From positions 37,387,122 through 37,451,121 of the forward strand of contig NC_045129.1 of assembly GCF_007655135.1 (NCBI RefSeq): 64,000 nt of DNA, written 5' to 3'. A model generated the notes under the pieces. That model did no database searches and was not told the DNA's origin. It saw only the letters and a list, made by a program, of their open reading frames with translations. Shown piece after piece: positions 10,254 to 22,860 of this stretch. Position 1 is the stretch's first letter. Every line of letters begins with the position of its first letter. Source of the DNA: Punica granatum. Lineage: Eukaryota; Streptophyta; Magnoliopsida; Myrtales; Lythraceae. The position numbers were made by a program, and so were the translations under genes.

Positions 10254-12788
10254 TCAACGGGCGAGTGGACAAATGATTTCTGAAAACTCTACCCCGAGAT
10301 CCTGATCCGAGTTTCTAGGGCCGGGAGAAGGTTGATGATCGATTAAAATCTCGGGTTTGCCTGCTGAAATCCCCTCTTCCATGCCTTGGATCCTTTTGGA
10401 ATCAGTGATGCATTGCTGCTGCCAGGCGAGTTCCAGGCTGCTCAACACATCTCCACTCGACGGCCGATCTTTCGCCTTTTCTTCTAAGCACTTCTTTGCA
10501 ATATCTATGAATGTAAGGAGGCTGCTCGGATCAATCTCTCCATGGAGGTGGGGATCGATAGCATCCTCGAGATTGCCCTGTCGATGAAGTTCCAGGACCC
10601 ACTCAGCAAGACTTGTTATCTGATCATCCTCATCTCCTCCAACAGATATTATAGCAGGCCTGGCGCACAGGACCTCGAACAAAACCACCCCATATGAGTA
10701 CACGTCCGACTTCTCTGTTAGTGCCATGCGGCGTAAGTACTCAGGATCTACATACCCAAAAGTACCCCTCACTGCAGTATTGACGTGCTTGCTGGAATTG
10801 CACATCATCGTGTTAGGCCCGGTTTTTGATAACCCAAAATCCGATAACTTTGCCTCCCAGTTGTGGTCCAACAGTATGTTGCTGCTCTTCACATCCCGGT
10901 GGATCACCGGCGGCTTTATCCCAGTATGAAGGTAGTGAAGGCCCCGGGCAGCTCCGATGCAGATCTCGAGTCTCTGCTTCCACGAAAGTGGAGGATTCTT
11001 CGGACCCTTTGAAGTCCGGTAGAGGTTCTCCCTTAGGGTGCCCCGCTCCATGAAATTATAGATGAGTATCATTTCTTTGTCCTCCATGCAGTACCCGAGG
11101 AGAGACACCAGATGGCGGTGGCGGAGCTTGGAAAGCAAAGAGATCTCGGTTTGAAACTCTTGAAGTCCTCCTCCTGACCCGGCACTCGCCCGCTTGATAG
11201 CCACAGTGGTGATGCCGTCATCCAATGATCCCTTGTAGACCTTCCCAAAGCCTCCTACGCCAATGAGAAGATCTTCTGAGAAATTGTTTGTTGCTAACTT
11301 AATCATTTCCAGGGAGAAGCGTTGAGCGTGTTCCAAGGATTGGTTTTTACACTCGGAAATCCTCTTCCCGCCTCGAGACCAAAAGGGCCAGTATCTCTGC
11401 ACTACTTCCCAGAATAAGAGACACACAAACCATAATGAAGGAACATACACCATGGCAACCATGAGGACCAACATAAGTCTTGTATGATCACGCCGTGGAT
11501 TATCGGAACTTGCAGCTCCAAAGGGATATTGCCCTGCCAAATTACCACTGGAGTCTGCCATTTTGAAAATCTCCAATCCATTCAGGATTCCCTGGCTGCA
11601 GATTCCTGATGCCACAGAGCTGGAAATTATGGAGATTTGTAGACCCTCCAGGGTTGTGTAATCAGGACTGGAGAAGTTTACCATATAATCCTTGTAAATA
11701 GGTGCACCGACGGGTTGTCCAGTTAAGTTGATCACATCGACATGACCTTCTGCAGATCGGCCAGTACTATTTATGTGGACCCCGAAAACCCTTTCAGAGG
11801 CCTCCCCTGTTTCTCTGATCTCGCAGAAATGGAGTCTGATGTGGTAGTGGAAACCCGAATCCACCCAGAACATCCAGGTTATTATTTCTTCTCTCGTAAC
11901 ATCATATTCCAGGTTTGGAATTCTCGCTGAGAGGTAAACTTCCCCAGGAGCAGTGTATGCTGGCACTGCTTTGCTATAATTCACCTCGACCGTGGACTGG
12001 AATGTGGTCGAGTAGAGCTTGGGAGAAGTGACGTAGTCATCGTCTGCAACCCACTGGCGGAGCATGCCAGTGTCACCGTCTGGAGGAAGGGAGGGCCCAC
12101 CAACATTTATCCTGTATGCTGTCTCAAGCACCTTGAAGTGATCATCGGTTTGAGAAGAATTCCTGCTGATGGTGAAAGGAGGAAACTGGAGTTCGTCCCG
12201 GATGTAAAGATTCTGAGGCATGGAAAGAACTTCGATCATGTTCACAAACGCGTAAGAGTCAGATGAGATGTTCGATGGGGTGAACGTCAAATTCAGCATT
12301 TCCCCATCGACATCTATGATGTATTCTCGTACAATATATCCACCGCTGAAACGGTCTGCAGAATAAGAGGCCGGAGTAGTACGTAGCAGAGTGTAGTGCT
12401 CAATGCTGATGGAGAATATTGCATCTGATATGCTTAAACCTTGGTAGGAGGTGGGATAAAAATGGAGCCGGATAAACTTCGGGCCAGGAGTGATGGGGAA
12501 TTGGTGAGTGATCTGCGTGTGGAAAATACAGGCATGTGCTGGGGGGGAGACACCTGAACCAAGATTTACCGAGGGCGCTTTGAGAACTTTCCGGGAAAGG
12601 TCAAGATTCGTCTCCCGGTCATCAGACGGTGAGGACTCTGATGACGGGTCGCAGTCCAACTTAATTTTCTCAGTCGGGACATAAGAAGGCTGCATGTCGG
12701 CATGGATTAGAACCGCCAAGTGCGCCAGAAGAATGAGGCAAATGGCTCCTGAAAGAAATGCCTTCTGTTGGGGGCATCGCCTGATCAT
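10254..12788 (-). CDS. CrRLK1L (FERONIA-type) malectin receptor-like kinase
   Basis: Single exon, 844 residues, the usual length and intron-less form of Catharanthus roseus RLK1-like kinases, plasma-membrane receptors that sense cell-wall state or RALF peptides. In order: signal peptide (about 1-30), malectin-like ectodomain (about 43-410) with several N-x-S/T sites, a transmembrane helix (about 437-460), juxtamembrane region, and a Ser/Thr kinase domain. Catalytic features are all present: Gly loop GVGGFGKV (510-517), Lys532 in VAIKR, HRDVKSSN with HRD at 630-632, DFG at 650-652, and activation-segment GTFGYVDPEY (675-684). It looks catalytically competent. The ATG is followed directly by the signal peptide. 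FERONIA itself or one of its many paralogs cannot be distinguished here, so no symbol is given. Confidence 0.92.
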   Translation of the reverse strand: MIRRCPQQKAFLSGAICLILLAHLAVLIHADMQPSYVPTEKIKLDCDPSSESSPSDDRETNLDLSRKVLKAPSVNLGSGVSPPAHACIFHTQITHQFPITPGPKFIRLHFYPTSYQGLSISDAIFSISIEHYTLLRTTPASYSADRFSGGYIVREYIIDVDGEMLNLTFTPSNISSDSYAFVNMIEVLSMPQNLYIRDELQFPPFTISRNSSQTDDHFKVLETAYRINVGGPSLPPDGDTGMLRQWVADDDYVTSPKLYSTTFQSTVEVNYSKAVPAYTAPGEVYLSARIPNLEYDVTREEIITWMFWVDSGFHYHIRLHFCEIRETGEASERVFGVHINSTGRSAEGHVDVINLTGQPVGAPIYKDYMVNFSSPDYTTLEGLQISIISSSVASGICSQGILNGLEIFKMADSSGNLAGQYPFGAASSDNPRRDHTRLMLVLMVAMVYVPSLWFVCLLFWEVVQRYWPFWSRGGKRISECKNQSLEHAQRFSLEMIKLATNNFSEDLLIGVGGFGKVYKGSLDDGITTVAIKRASAGSGGGLQEFQTEISLLSKLRHRHLVSLLGYCMEDKEMILIYNFMERGTLRENLYRTSKGPKNPPLSWKQRLEICIGAARGLHYLHTGIKPPVIHRDVKSSNILLDHNWEAKLSDFGLSKTGPNTMMCNSSKHVNTAVRGTFGYVDPEYLRRMALTEKSDVYSYGVVLFEVLCARPAIISVGGDEDDQITSLAEWVLELHRQGNLEDAIDPHLHGEIDPSSLLTFIDIAKKCLEEKAKDRPSSGDVLSSLELAWQQQCITDSKRIQGMEEGISAGKPEILIDHQPSPGPRNSDQDLGVEFSEIICPLAR

Positions 12789-13278
12789 TGTTACCTCCGT
12801 GGAAAAGCTTTGTACAAAGCTTGCCTCTTTATTTGGAGCATGAAGACCGTTAATATATGTAATTTTATTTAATCCGTCAAATAGTCAAAATTGATGGGTA
12901 AACTTTGGTAGGATGAGGAGAGGACAAGAGACAACTAAGCACATGACACTGAAAATGAATAAAAGCAACCAAGGAGACACGTTTTAAGGTTTGTTAAAGC
13001 AAAGGAATGGAAGTTCAAGCACACAGAGGGAAGGACTTGACTAAGACAAAACGTACGATGAAGGGAGCTCGATTGATTGGTGTTCGGAGCATTGCTCTCG
13101 ACTGGCATATTCCCATTCTTAGTCAATTGTTATATTGCCAGAAAACTCCATAAGTTTGTCCAATCTATACGTCACTTAACGAGAGGCGTATTCCTATTCT
13201 TTGTAAACGTATAGACCGAGAACAACTCACATGGTAACTTGGACTGCCACATTGAGACATTGATTTATCTGTGATTAA
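12789..13278. other. 5' flank of the receptor kinase, no gene seen
   Basis: Upstream region of the minus-strand kinase. It should contain its promoter, but no element stands out. Confidence 0.4.
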
Positions 13279-13293
13279 ATTGCCAATATGTTG

Positions 13294-13409
13294 ATCAAAA
13301 GGTCTCAGGTTCGATACCCAGAGGGACTACCCGTACCCCTTTATTAGATATTTAAGATTTCTATTTCAATGCATTAGTTTCATGGGGCCTCCCTTGTAAC
13401 CGAAAAAAA
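13294..13409 (+). mobile_element. 5'-truncated tRNA-derived SINE
   Basis: It carries a pol III B-box-like GGTTCGATACCC, then CCCCTTTATTAGATAT, a GGGGCCTCCCTTGTAAC tail and an A run. It is flanked by a 15-bp direct repeat with two mismatches (ATTGCCAATATGTTG at 13279-13293, ATTGCCGACATGTTG at 13410-13424), which reads as a target-site duplication. The A-box half is missing, so this is a truncated insertion. The same body occurs at about 26300-26450. Confidence 0.7.
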
Positions 13410-13424
13410 ATTGCCGACATGTTG

Positions 13425-14301
13425 CATTATAGAACTTGTTATGCGGGGAAGTAGCATTGTATCTGAATTGTGGAAGCTAACAATTATGTCAGCGGTGATT
13501 TAAATTTAGTTTCTTATGATGTATTGTGCTCATTAAACCTTTAGCGAAGTTGGGCAAGAGTTAATGTTCCTACAATACTCGAACCAGACACCCAGTGAGT
13601 GATCCAGTTTTTCTCTGTTCTTGACAACTTAATATCCGGATCAAGGTATATCCGTCACGCTCCCCTTCCCAAATGCCGGGCCTCGCCCTTGAGAGCCCAA
13701 GACTGAGCACCTTAGCTTCCCGGTCTGTTTCTCGCTCGTCCGTTGGCACTGCAGCCCGTGCATGGCGCCTGTACAGATGGTCCTACAGAGTCCCAAGTTC
13801 CATAATTGTAAGACAAGGATCTATAGCTCTTTTCCTCGAACTCTTTCATGGAGCTTTGCGGCGCACCATGGTCAGCAACAATATTTCCTCACTGGGCTGG
13901 AATTCAGCCCGACGGCAGAAATCCCGTTATGGTCCCAAAATTGCACGCGAACAATGGAACGGGCCTTCCATGCAGAGCCAGTCCGGAACTGGAAAAACCC
14001 ATTATAGGGTACCAAAACAGCCCAAACTGCTATCTAATTCTCGTACTATTCTTGGTGTTTGTACTTTGTATATATGTCGTGGTCAAACTGAACAACCTGA
14101 CATCGAAAATAAGCTTAGCCTCTGCTCTATTGCATAGATTTGCTTTGCTAAGCTCATTGCTGACGCCTTTCAACATCTCTACCCTTTTGTCCTCTGCCGA
14201 TCAATCCCACCACATGATTACAAAACCTGACGGCCTCTGCCCGGCTTGTCTTCATCTTCCCAACACATATTCCACTTCCCCATTCAATCAGTAGTTCTGT
14301 A
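13425..14301. other. 5' flank of the P450; unidentified moderately GC-rich stretch
   Basis: From about 13660 to 14000 the composition rises above its surroundings and open frames occur on more than one strand. No frame shows a family I recognise and no splice structure supports one. It probably holds the P450 promoter and possibly an old gene fragment. Confidence 0.35.
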
Positions 14302-16880
14302 ATGGATCATTCTCTTGATTTCCTCGTGGGGTCGACCAGCGTGGTGCTCTTCTCGAGCTCTGTCCTGGGTCTGGTATTGCTGTCCCTCTGTTTGGCTCTA
14401 GCAAGGCTCGTGTACAAGCTATGGTGGAACCCGATCCGAATACAGAGGATGATGGCTGCTCAGGGAATAAAGGGTCCTTCCTACAGGTTCCTCCATGGAA
14501 ACACCAAGGAGATCTTTACGATGAGAAAGGAAGCCATGGAGAGGCCCATGGCTAGCCACCTCTCTCATGACGTACTTCCTAGGCTTCAGCCCCACATCCG
14601 TACTTGGGTCGACACTTACGGTATTAATCTATGTTCCTCTGAGCAACCATCACTTGATTGCTCTTTGTAGTGAAGCATACACGAATTTTTGCTTTCTCAC
14701 CAGAAAGTATGCTCAGTCCAATATTTCTTAGTGTTTGGGATGGAGATGAGAACAGAAACTCGTGTTGTGGCTCGTTCTTTGCTGAATATGATACAGAGAA
14801 ACGTAAGAGAATGTCCTTATGGAATTCCGTTGTGGAAAGCGTTTCTCCGGACACCTTTTTCATTGAGTGTGTGTAGATGTTTCAACTGTTTGTTAATTAT
14901 GCAGGGCCGAATTACCTGTACTGGTTTGGTCCTCAGCCTCAACTGGTTGTCACAGAGCCTGAGATGATCAAAGAGGTTCTAAACAACAAACATAACAACT
15001 ACCAAAAGATCAAAACCTCGGGCTTTGCAAAGAAGCTCCTGGGTGATAGCCTGGTGACTTCGGCAGGAGAAAAATGGGTGAAACAACGGAAGCTGGCCAA
15101 TCACGCCTTCCATGGCGAAAGCTTAAAAGTAAGTCTTTAGTGTAGATGGGTGTATTTGAAATTTCTTTTACATGAAACATGTCTTTGAGGATCTTCTAAT
15201 AATATGGGGCGCATGGTCTGTAGAGTTCGTTTCCAGCAGTGGTGGACAGCGTTCATATGATGCTCGAAAAATGGAAAGATCATGAAGGCAAAGAAATCGA
15301 GGTCTTTGAAGAGTTCATATTCTTGACATCAGAGGTCATTTCGAGAACGGCGTTCGGGAGCAGCTACGTCGAGGGCAGAAATATTTTCGAGATGTTGAGA
15401 GGGCTGGGTGTATTAACATCCAGAAATGCTTTCAAACTGAGGCTTCCTGGCATGAGGTTACCAAAATTTATCTTTACTAACCTATCGATGTTCTACCAAT
15501 CAGTAACTTGATTGAACCTAAATCCAGTTTGTCAGATAGCTTGAGGACTGACTTCACATTATTTGTATCTGTTTAGAAATGTGACACGACTTGAGATTAT
15601 GTATTTTCTTGTTTCCCATTCCCTTTGGTATGTCAAAATTGACAAATACTTTAGATTTTCACAGCTAAACACTCATTATTGCTCGAACTGTGCATTTGTC
15701 TGGGCAGTAAGATTTGGAAAACAGCAGATGAAGTCGAGGGAGAGAAGCTTGAGAAAGGAATACGCGATGCTATATTACGGATAATCAAGAAGAGAGAGGA
15801 AAAGATTGCTTCTGGGGAGTTAGATGGGTACGGGAATGACTTCCTAGGTTTACTCATGCAGGCTTTTCTTGAAGAGGACAGGAACGAGAGAATCACAATT
15901 GACTACGTGGTGGATGAATGCAAGACGTTTTATGTAGCCGGACAAGAAACAACAAACACTATGCTCACATGGACGCTGTTCCTCCTTGCGGTTTATACAG
16001 ATTGGCAAGAAGAGGCAAGGAAGGACGTGCTCAATGTGTTCGGCCAGCGAGATCCGTATCATGATGGCGTCACCAAATTGAAGACAGTAAGAAACCTCTA
16101 TATCAAATCTTAGTTATATTCGCTGTGGACGTGAATCCATTGGTTTCATTCATTTCTTCGTGAAAATATGTCCTTTGTTGGAAAAATGTTATATATGTTG
16201 AAAGTAATGCCGGATAGGACTTTAGAACAAGAGATGAATGCAAAAGGTTCCATATCCTTCGTATGCTCTTGTTTCAAAGAAGGGAAAATGAGAAACAGAA
16301 AATTGGAAACACTTTCCAGTTTTTTGGAAGCAAACAGGGGGTTAGTGTGCTCTTGCTGTCTGTGCTTTCATGTTCGAGTTCTTTTCTTCAATGAGTGAAA
16401 ACATTCCCCCATTGTCGTAATTCCATCTTTATTATGCAGATGACCATGATCATCAATGAGTCACTACGACTGTACACTCCGGTGACTTCACTGACCCGAG
16501 AAGTTAGCAGGCAAGATAGGCTCGGGAAGCTCGTCGTTCCTGCCAATATGCATATTTTCATTGCAAACCTCAAGGTCCATCATGACCCTCAAATATGGGG
16601 AGAAGATGCTCATCTCTTTAAGCCCGAGAGGTTCTCAGAGGGTGTTGCTAAAGCCACCAACAATAATCAAGCCGTCTTCCTGCCATTCGGGATGGGGCCT
16701 CGGAACTGTGTGGGGATGAACTTTGCAATCACCGAAGCGAAAACTGCCCTTTCCATGATTCTCCAGCGGTATAGCTTCACACTGTCCCCGGCCTATGTTC
16801 ACTCACCGACTCAGATCCTAACAACTCGTCCACAGCATGGAGTTCACGTGATTCTTCACCCTCTTCATAGGGAAGAATAG
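14302..16880 (+). CDS. Cytochrome P450, CYP72 clan, CYP749A-like
   Basis: Five exons with GT-AG borders: 14302-14620, 14905-15128, 15224-15456, 15708-16086, 16440-16880, giving 1596 nt and an intact 531-residue protein of normal P450 length. An ER membrane monooxygenase is expected. An N-terminal hydrophobic anchor (about residues 10-37) is followed by the CYP72-clan start KLWWNPIRIQRMMAAQG. Also present are the I-helix AGQETT, the ExxR helix as NESLR, the PERF-type motif FKPERFSEG, and the heme loop FLPFGMGPRNCVG with its Cys ligand. All key residues are there. CYP749A membership is from recall of that family's C-terminal half (SMILQRYSFTLSPAYVHSP). The substrate is unknown. A broken paralog lies 3 kb downstream. 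Confidence 0.88.
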
Positions 16881-19831
16881 TAAGTTTCGCTGCTACTCTC
16901 TCTTCTTTATATAAATCAGTTTTTAGAGCTGTAAAGATCGTAAAAGAAAAGTTTATACATAAGTCCAGAGTCCAGCTTTAATTGGCGGGAGAGTGAAAAT
17001 GGAGTATCAAACTTCATTTATAATATAGAAGATGGTGAAATAATCACAAATAAGTAAGACGGTGCATCGGATGGCCATTTTGATTATATCTGATATAGCA
17101 TCTTCAGTTTTAGGAGCTCATGTACTTGAGTGAGATATTTGATCAAATTCCATTTTGTTGATTAGTCTTTGCCCTCTCTCATATCTGTGGGTTATTCTCA
17201 TGTTCAACTTAAATTGACACTTGCTGATCAATTCCCTTTCGTACAAGAGTATGGCTTATGGAAAAGGACACGATAAATTTCACCTGTACATTAGTCTTCA
17301 TTGGTACAGCAACCACGAAAGGAGAAATGGAAATTAAGGAAAACGCGGTGCTATGATACCAAAGACCTCAGTGGACTATGTCATGTGTTCAAGAATCAAG
17401 AATTCACAGCAAAATATCTTGTGAAAAACTAGGCAGGCATGAAAATACTCCATGGACTCCATGGAAGTAGTTATCACTCAACTGAATTCGTATAGACCGT
17501 CACATCTTGTGTCATACTGATAGGAAAAGAATCAAAGTGATGAGGCCCCATTGAGAGTTATCCCAGTGCATCACTTGTTTCCAACGAAAGCATAATAGGC
17601 CAGAGTGACTCATTAGCACTTGATTGTTTACCAAAAGTTAATAAAGAAAAGTATACATTATTATCTGGTGCAAATTGCACCCAACCGACAGTTGCAAATG
17701 TTTATTACTAATTCCATAATCTATCTATTCAACATTATTATCGTATTGCATCCACATCCCATCCAATCCTCTTGAATGCGATGCTTATTCTGTTTGAGTT
17801 AACATATGCTCGTAGTGAAATGAGATTCGCTTTGAAGAAAGTCACAGTCCAATAATTCAGCAAGTCCGAACTTAAAACTAACCTTTAGCCCATAACTTTT
17901 TACAAATTGGGCCTCCTTCCGTAGACATCGTTGGTATGTTCCTTAACCAGCTTGGACATGGAGGAGAGTTTTTAGTAATTTAAGGAAGAAGGCATGAATC
18001 CTGATAATAGCGATACCGAAAAGGAGCTGCCATCGCAATGCTTTTCTGACGTGGAAAACGAATATGATATGAGGTATAAAACTTGCTAGATTTATACCTC
18101 ATATTTTATTATTCTGTTTCTTTTTTATTCCGTTTTTATTTTTCAACTAAATTTGGCTGGATATATGAAGGGAGATTGATATCTCTCACCTTCATATTTT
18201 TATTTATTTATTTAGTAGGACGACGAGGGTCCAGGGGAGTAACAAGTAGGATTAAATAGATGTTTCTTGATTTTGCAAAGAACAATATTTTGCTAACAAT
18301 TTTTATTTATGGAAATTTTAGAAAATTCCTTGCCCCTCAATTTTTATTTATGAAAGATATTCATGAATATGTTGATCACTTCCTGCTCGTGTTGGTTCTA
18401 ATTTACCGGGATCGATTAAAAAAGTGTATTTAATACTAAAAAGAAAAATAAAAATTAGTCACTCTCGGGTTAGGTTGAAGGGTAAGGTTGAAGTAGAAAG
18501 AGGCTAATAATAACTCGAATAACTATAGGATCGCTGGCTGATCAAAATTATTGAGGAAAATCTAGATTATACAACACATTTTTTTTTGACTTTTTTACGA
18601 GAGACGAGGCAATATATTTTAATTTAATGTCGTTAAATAGCGCAGAAATTTTGAATCTTCTCATCATATTGCATAAGGTAAATTTTTCATGAAAATGTGA
18701 CGGAAAGCTGACATGACAATTCACGTGTGCAGGAGTAGCCAGCTGCAGATGTTACGTCTATTTAAAGAGTTACATCAGGTAACACTTCTTTTCTTCTTTT
18801 ACTGTTTTTGGATTTTTGAAAAATTGACATCGCCGACCTCCGGTGTTTATCGGCATGGCTACCCTTGCAAGGCGCAACCCCCACCAAATGAGAGGGGACA
18901 AATAACCACCCCCCAACAAACTTCTTTGTCGACTTATATCTTACCTCAGCACGCAGCTAGAGCTATAAATACCTTGCACGCCCAGATTCGGTTTTCTATC
19001 CCAAAAGAGGCCTATGAATTTAACATAAGGCAATAAAAAATCTAAATAAATAAGGATACATGTAATTCCGCTAATGAGGGTTGGATTCGGCTCAACCTTT
19101 CCCTCCACATGCTCAAACATGACACACGTTCTGCCCTCCCTCACACAGATCACCCCTTGCCAGAATTTTGTCCAGTTCTCATACCTCCATCGTACCCCGC
19201 CAGGCACACTGCCTCGTGAGGACCGTTCCTCACCATGTGTTGAAGGAAGTTCAACACAATTACCTAAAAAAGGGGTCAAAATTAACTATCCATAGGAAGA
19301 AACGTCGGAGGGATTCATTGCAGTTTCATCATCTTGACAAGATCAATAAAAATCGGAAAAAAAGTTGTTCTAGAACGTCAAGCTTGACATGTAAAGTTGT
19401 TTCAGAAGATATATTTGACTTCTCTGGGGCTGCCAGGAAAAATAAACCTGCACGGATTCCGGAACGGGAAAGAGTTGAGACTAAACTTGAAAGAATCAAC
19501 TGAATCCTTGTTTTAATCCCTAGGGAACGAAAGAACCACTGCTGTGTAATATTCGATTTCAAAGCAAGGGACGTTATAACGGAGCTGGACCGTAGGTAGC
19601 AATTCGAACGTGTTCGATGTCTATGGGACAGATGTGCTCAAGGCTGAAAAACCAACTCAACTCAACTCAACAACCTCTCTCTAGGTCAAGGAATACAGAC
19701 AAGTGAACGTTTGGACATAACTCCAAAATTTGGGAGTCCTCTGTGCTTGGCTGCTTTTCTTCTTCTTCTTCTTCTTCTTCTTCTTCCTCCCCCAAGCATA
19801 TTCCGATTGGACAGAAACTGTCATTTACCTC
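16881..19831. other. Intergenic, about 3 kb, no gene supported
   Basis: Mostly AT-rich single-copy-looking sequence. Open frames of about 110 codons near 18940-19500 occur on both strands without family signatures or splice context. A perfect CTT/TTC run lies at 19757-19786, just before the P450 pseudogene. Confidence 0.4.
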
Positions 19832-20931
19832 ATGAGGTCGAACAATGAGGTCATGGTGTTCCTCTCCAGCCCCTTGTTACTGTCGGGTCTGTCACTGCTG
19901 TCCCTACGTTTGTTCTCTTCTGAGGGTTGTGTACAAGCTATGGTGGAACCCGATCCGGATAGAGAGGATGATGGCAGCTCAGGGATTCGAGGGTCCACCA
20001 TACAGGTTCCCACATGGTAACACCAAGGAGATCCTTCGGATGAGGAAGGAAGCCATGGGGAGGCCCCACGAGCCGCCATCTATCTCACGACATACTGCCC
20101 ATCATTCAGCCCGACATTCATACTTGGGTCAGCACCCGTGGTATTAATCAAATCAAATACAAACTCATTGATATGTTGAAGTCGATATTTTTTCTTATCG
20201 TTGACTTGGCGATGAAGAGTTATTTTCATTATGGCTGGGTACGGAACATATATGGATAAACGGAAGAAAAATTACTCATGGAATTCCATGACCGAAAAAC
20301 TATATTGCTTGACTTGACACCTCGATATCAGATAGTGTAAACTTCTAACTCTTTGTTGGTTATGCAGGGCCGAAATACCTTCGCTGGCTTGGTCCTCAGC
20401 CTCACCTAGTTGTACTGAGCCTGAGATATCAAAGAGATTCTAAACAACAAAGATAAGAATTTTGTGAAAATCAAACCCTGAGGCTTTGTTAAGAAACTTG
20501 TAGGTGATGGCCTCGTGGTGTCGGAAGGAGAAAAATGGGTGAAACTTCGAAAGCTGGCCAATCATGCCTTCCATGGTGAAATCCTGAAAGTAAATCTATA
20601 TGGTGTAAATTGGCGTATTATGTCACTATGTTAAGTGGTTAATCACCCTTTGGGCTTAACTATCTGGGATCTGCTAATGATATGGAGGGCATGTTCTGCA
20701 GAGTTCAGTTCCAGCTGTTGTCGACAGTGTTCATAGATGCTGGAGAAATGGGAAGATCATGAAAGTACAGAAATCGAGGTCTTCGAAGAGTTCATATTGT
20801 TGACTTCGGAGGTGATCTCGTAAACACATTTGGAAGCAGCTATATTGAGGGGAGGAATATTTTCAAGATGTTGAAGGGGCTGAGTGTATTAGGAGCCAGG
20901 AATGCTTTCAAAGTTAGGCTTCCTGCATAAG
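19832..20931 (+). pseudogene. P450 (CYP749A-like) pseudogene, exons 1-3 only
   Basis: Clear homology to the intact P450 at 14302-16880. The exon 1 relic is 19832 to about 20143, with VYKLWWNPIRIERMMAAQG; the exon 2 relic is about 20368-20589; the exon 3 relic is about 20702-20931, each at the expected splice positions. Several single-base indels shift the frame: in the N-terminal anchor, the end of exon 1, early exon 2 and exon 3. The exon 3 end also carries a TAA. Exons 4 and 5, with the I-helix and heme loop, are absent. It is a decayed, 3'-truncated tandem duplicate and cannot make a P450. Confidence 0.85.
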
Positions 20932-21203
20932 GTAATTTACCAAAATTCATTTCTTATTAACATCACGACGTTCCACCACTGAATAAACTTACCGTCTCGA
21001 TGTTCCACCATCGAATAACTTGAGGGCACCTGAAATCCTGTAAATAGCATTTCGCAAGAGGATTGATTGATTTCACATTCATTCAGATCCGTTGCCTAAT
21101 GCATTGTCCTCTTCTCGTCATAGAATGCATATTTATAAGTGCGACTCGACCCTAGACTAGGCATTTTCTTAATTTGCAGTTCGGGGATGTTTCAATACCT
21201 AAT

Positions 21204-22860
21204 CAAGAATAGGACCTCAGCAGGCTGAAACTGGCAAAAGATTTTGACTTGAAGAGGCCACAGAAGAGGAACCTTGTGGAAAAATCGGGAGCAACAGGCT
21301 TGGTCTCCTCCTTAGGACCCGCCTTTTACTTGGAGTACGGACTTCCTGATTGATTTCTGATGGAATCTATGGTCCTAGCATCAATAGGGCATCCCCAATG
21401 CGTTCTGAACACTACCCTCTTCCCATTTGTTGTGACTACGGCTCTCATGAGTGGGAGGCCGCTCTCCCGGAAAATCTGGGTCACATCCAAGAGAAGGCCG
21501 ACTGTGTCTTTTGTGCAGACATCCAAATTCAAGTCCTGAATTGGAGAGACGACATTTATATGAACATTTCCAAGCTTAGACTCCAATCGACAAATTAAAC
21601 AGCTCTCAAGCTAAAATCATCTAACCTCGGATACCCATCTTCTGATGGCAGCTTTTGGCACCGCATCAACCTCTGCCTCTCCGCATCCGTTTACATGGGT
21701 GGCCCATCTTTATGCCTGATATGGTACTCCTCTGATCCATACATCGATTCAATCAGCCGAGGTGTAAAAAAAATAAAATAAATATTTCGAGAAATGAAGA
21801 AAGAACATATATGTAGATCCATGTACATATTCGTGGTAAGCTTCTGGACCTTCTGCATCGATATTTCCATTTTAAACCATGTACCTCCGTCAATTACAGA
21901 CTCATTGCATCTAACAGAAGCTTAGGTCTATCTGTGCTCCAAATAATTACCACCGAGTAGTCTTTGTCCCACTAGTTATCAATGCCCATTCTCCCTCCGT
22001 AACCTTTTTTTGTCATCCTCTGAGACCTCATCGTGGTCAGACCAGTCGTAAATCGTAATCACGATCATTTAGCATCATCTGGTGTAGCTGCATTGCAGGG
22101 TGGTGGACCCGATGGGAGACCTTGTATCAGCATCTGTAACGTGGATTATGGAAGCTGCTCGAATGTTGTGGGTCCAGACCTCTCCTCTCCGCTCACTATG
22201 TTGCAGCTGAGATCAGTGAGCACAGCATTCACATCTGAGAGACGGCCAGGTCTGTCGCTTCCTAGCGGTTCGATTGTCGTGTATTCGATGGATGGCTTGA
22301 GGCCTATTGATATACTGGAGAATAGGATGCTCAGTTCTGGGACAAGCACCTGAAATCCATAGAAGAAGTATTAAGAGACGACAAGCTTCAAGTAGGCGAA
22401 ACTGGCAGAATGAAAATTTGTTCTTCGCTCATAGTCTACCGAAAATAAAAGCTGGAAATTTACGTGGGACCTATTGCTTGTTTTCTCCAAAGGTCCTGAT
22501 ATCGTGAAGCATGGGTCTGTTTTGATTTTCATGTGATGTTCTCCTAATTATCGTTGTCCTTGGACAACAGCTGAAATTGGGCACCAATTGAGGACTCACG
22601 TTTCTGACATAATCGAGGACATCTTCATCTGTAATCTTGGTTCCATCTTGATCTGTAACATTGAACACTGGAAGAAGACCAAATCAGAGTGTCCAGGCAA
22701 GAAAGATCTTGAAGAGCAAAGAAACAAGAGAGTAGACTTGTGAAGGAAGAAAACCAAACCGTCCATAAACCATCCACCATCAGAGGCAATGTACGCTTTC
22801 TTGGCAATTAGATTAAGGCCTGCAAGACTTGCACAACCTTGAGAAGTATCCCGTGACTCT
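21204..22860 (-). pseudogene. ACT-domain-repeat (ACR-type) gene, decayed and 5'-truncated
   Basis: Plant ACR proteins carry four ACT domains and are thought to sense amino acids. Recognisable pieces on the minus strand, 5' to 3': AYIASDGGWFMDG (about 22755-22800); a separate exon FNVTDQDGTKITDEDVLDY (about 22600-22668); GLKPSIEYTTIE and GSDRPGRLSDVNAVLTDL (about 22180-22320) then HNIRAASIIHVTDADTRSP; the last ACT domain with DTVGLLLDVTQIFRESGL and IDARTIDSIR (about 21350-21586); and the family's C-terminal tail TRFLFCGLFKSKSFASF ending in TGA at 21204-21206. Damage includes a 2-bp insertion after SGEE that shifts the frame, a premature TAA just after SPYSK, and a shifted frame in the first visible exon. 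The N terminus is missing. It resembles the ACR3/4/6/8 group, but no closer call is possible. Confidence 0.75.

Noticed and set aside
13673..14294. Open frames of about 150 codons before the P450
   Set aside because: Overlapping frames in several phases, no recognisable domain, and no splice link to the P450. Kept only as an unidentified stretch.
18713..19562. Several overlapping frames on both strands downstream of the P450
   Set aside because: No homology recognised; they disagree in strand and phase and lack conserved motifs.
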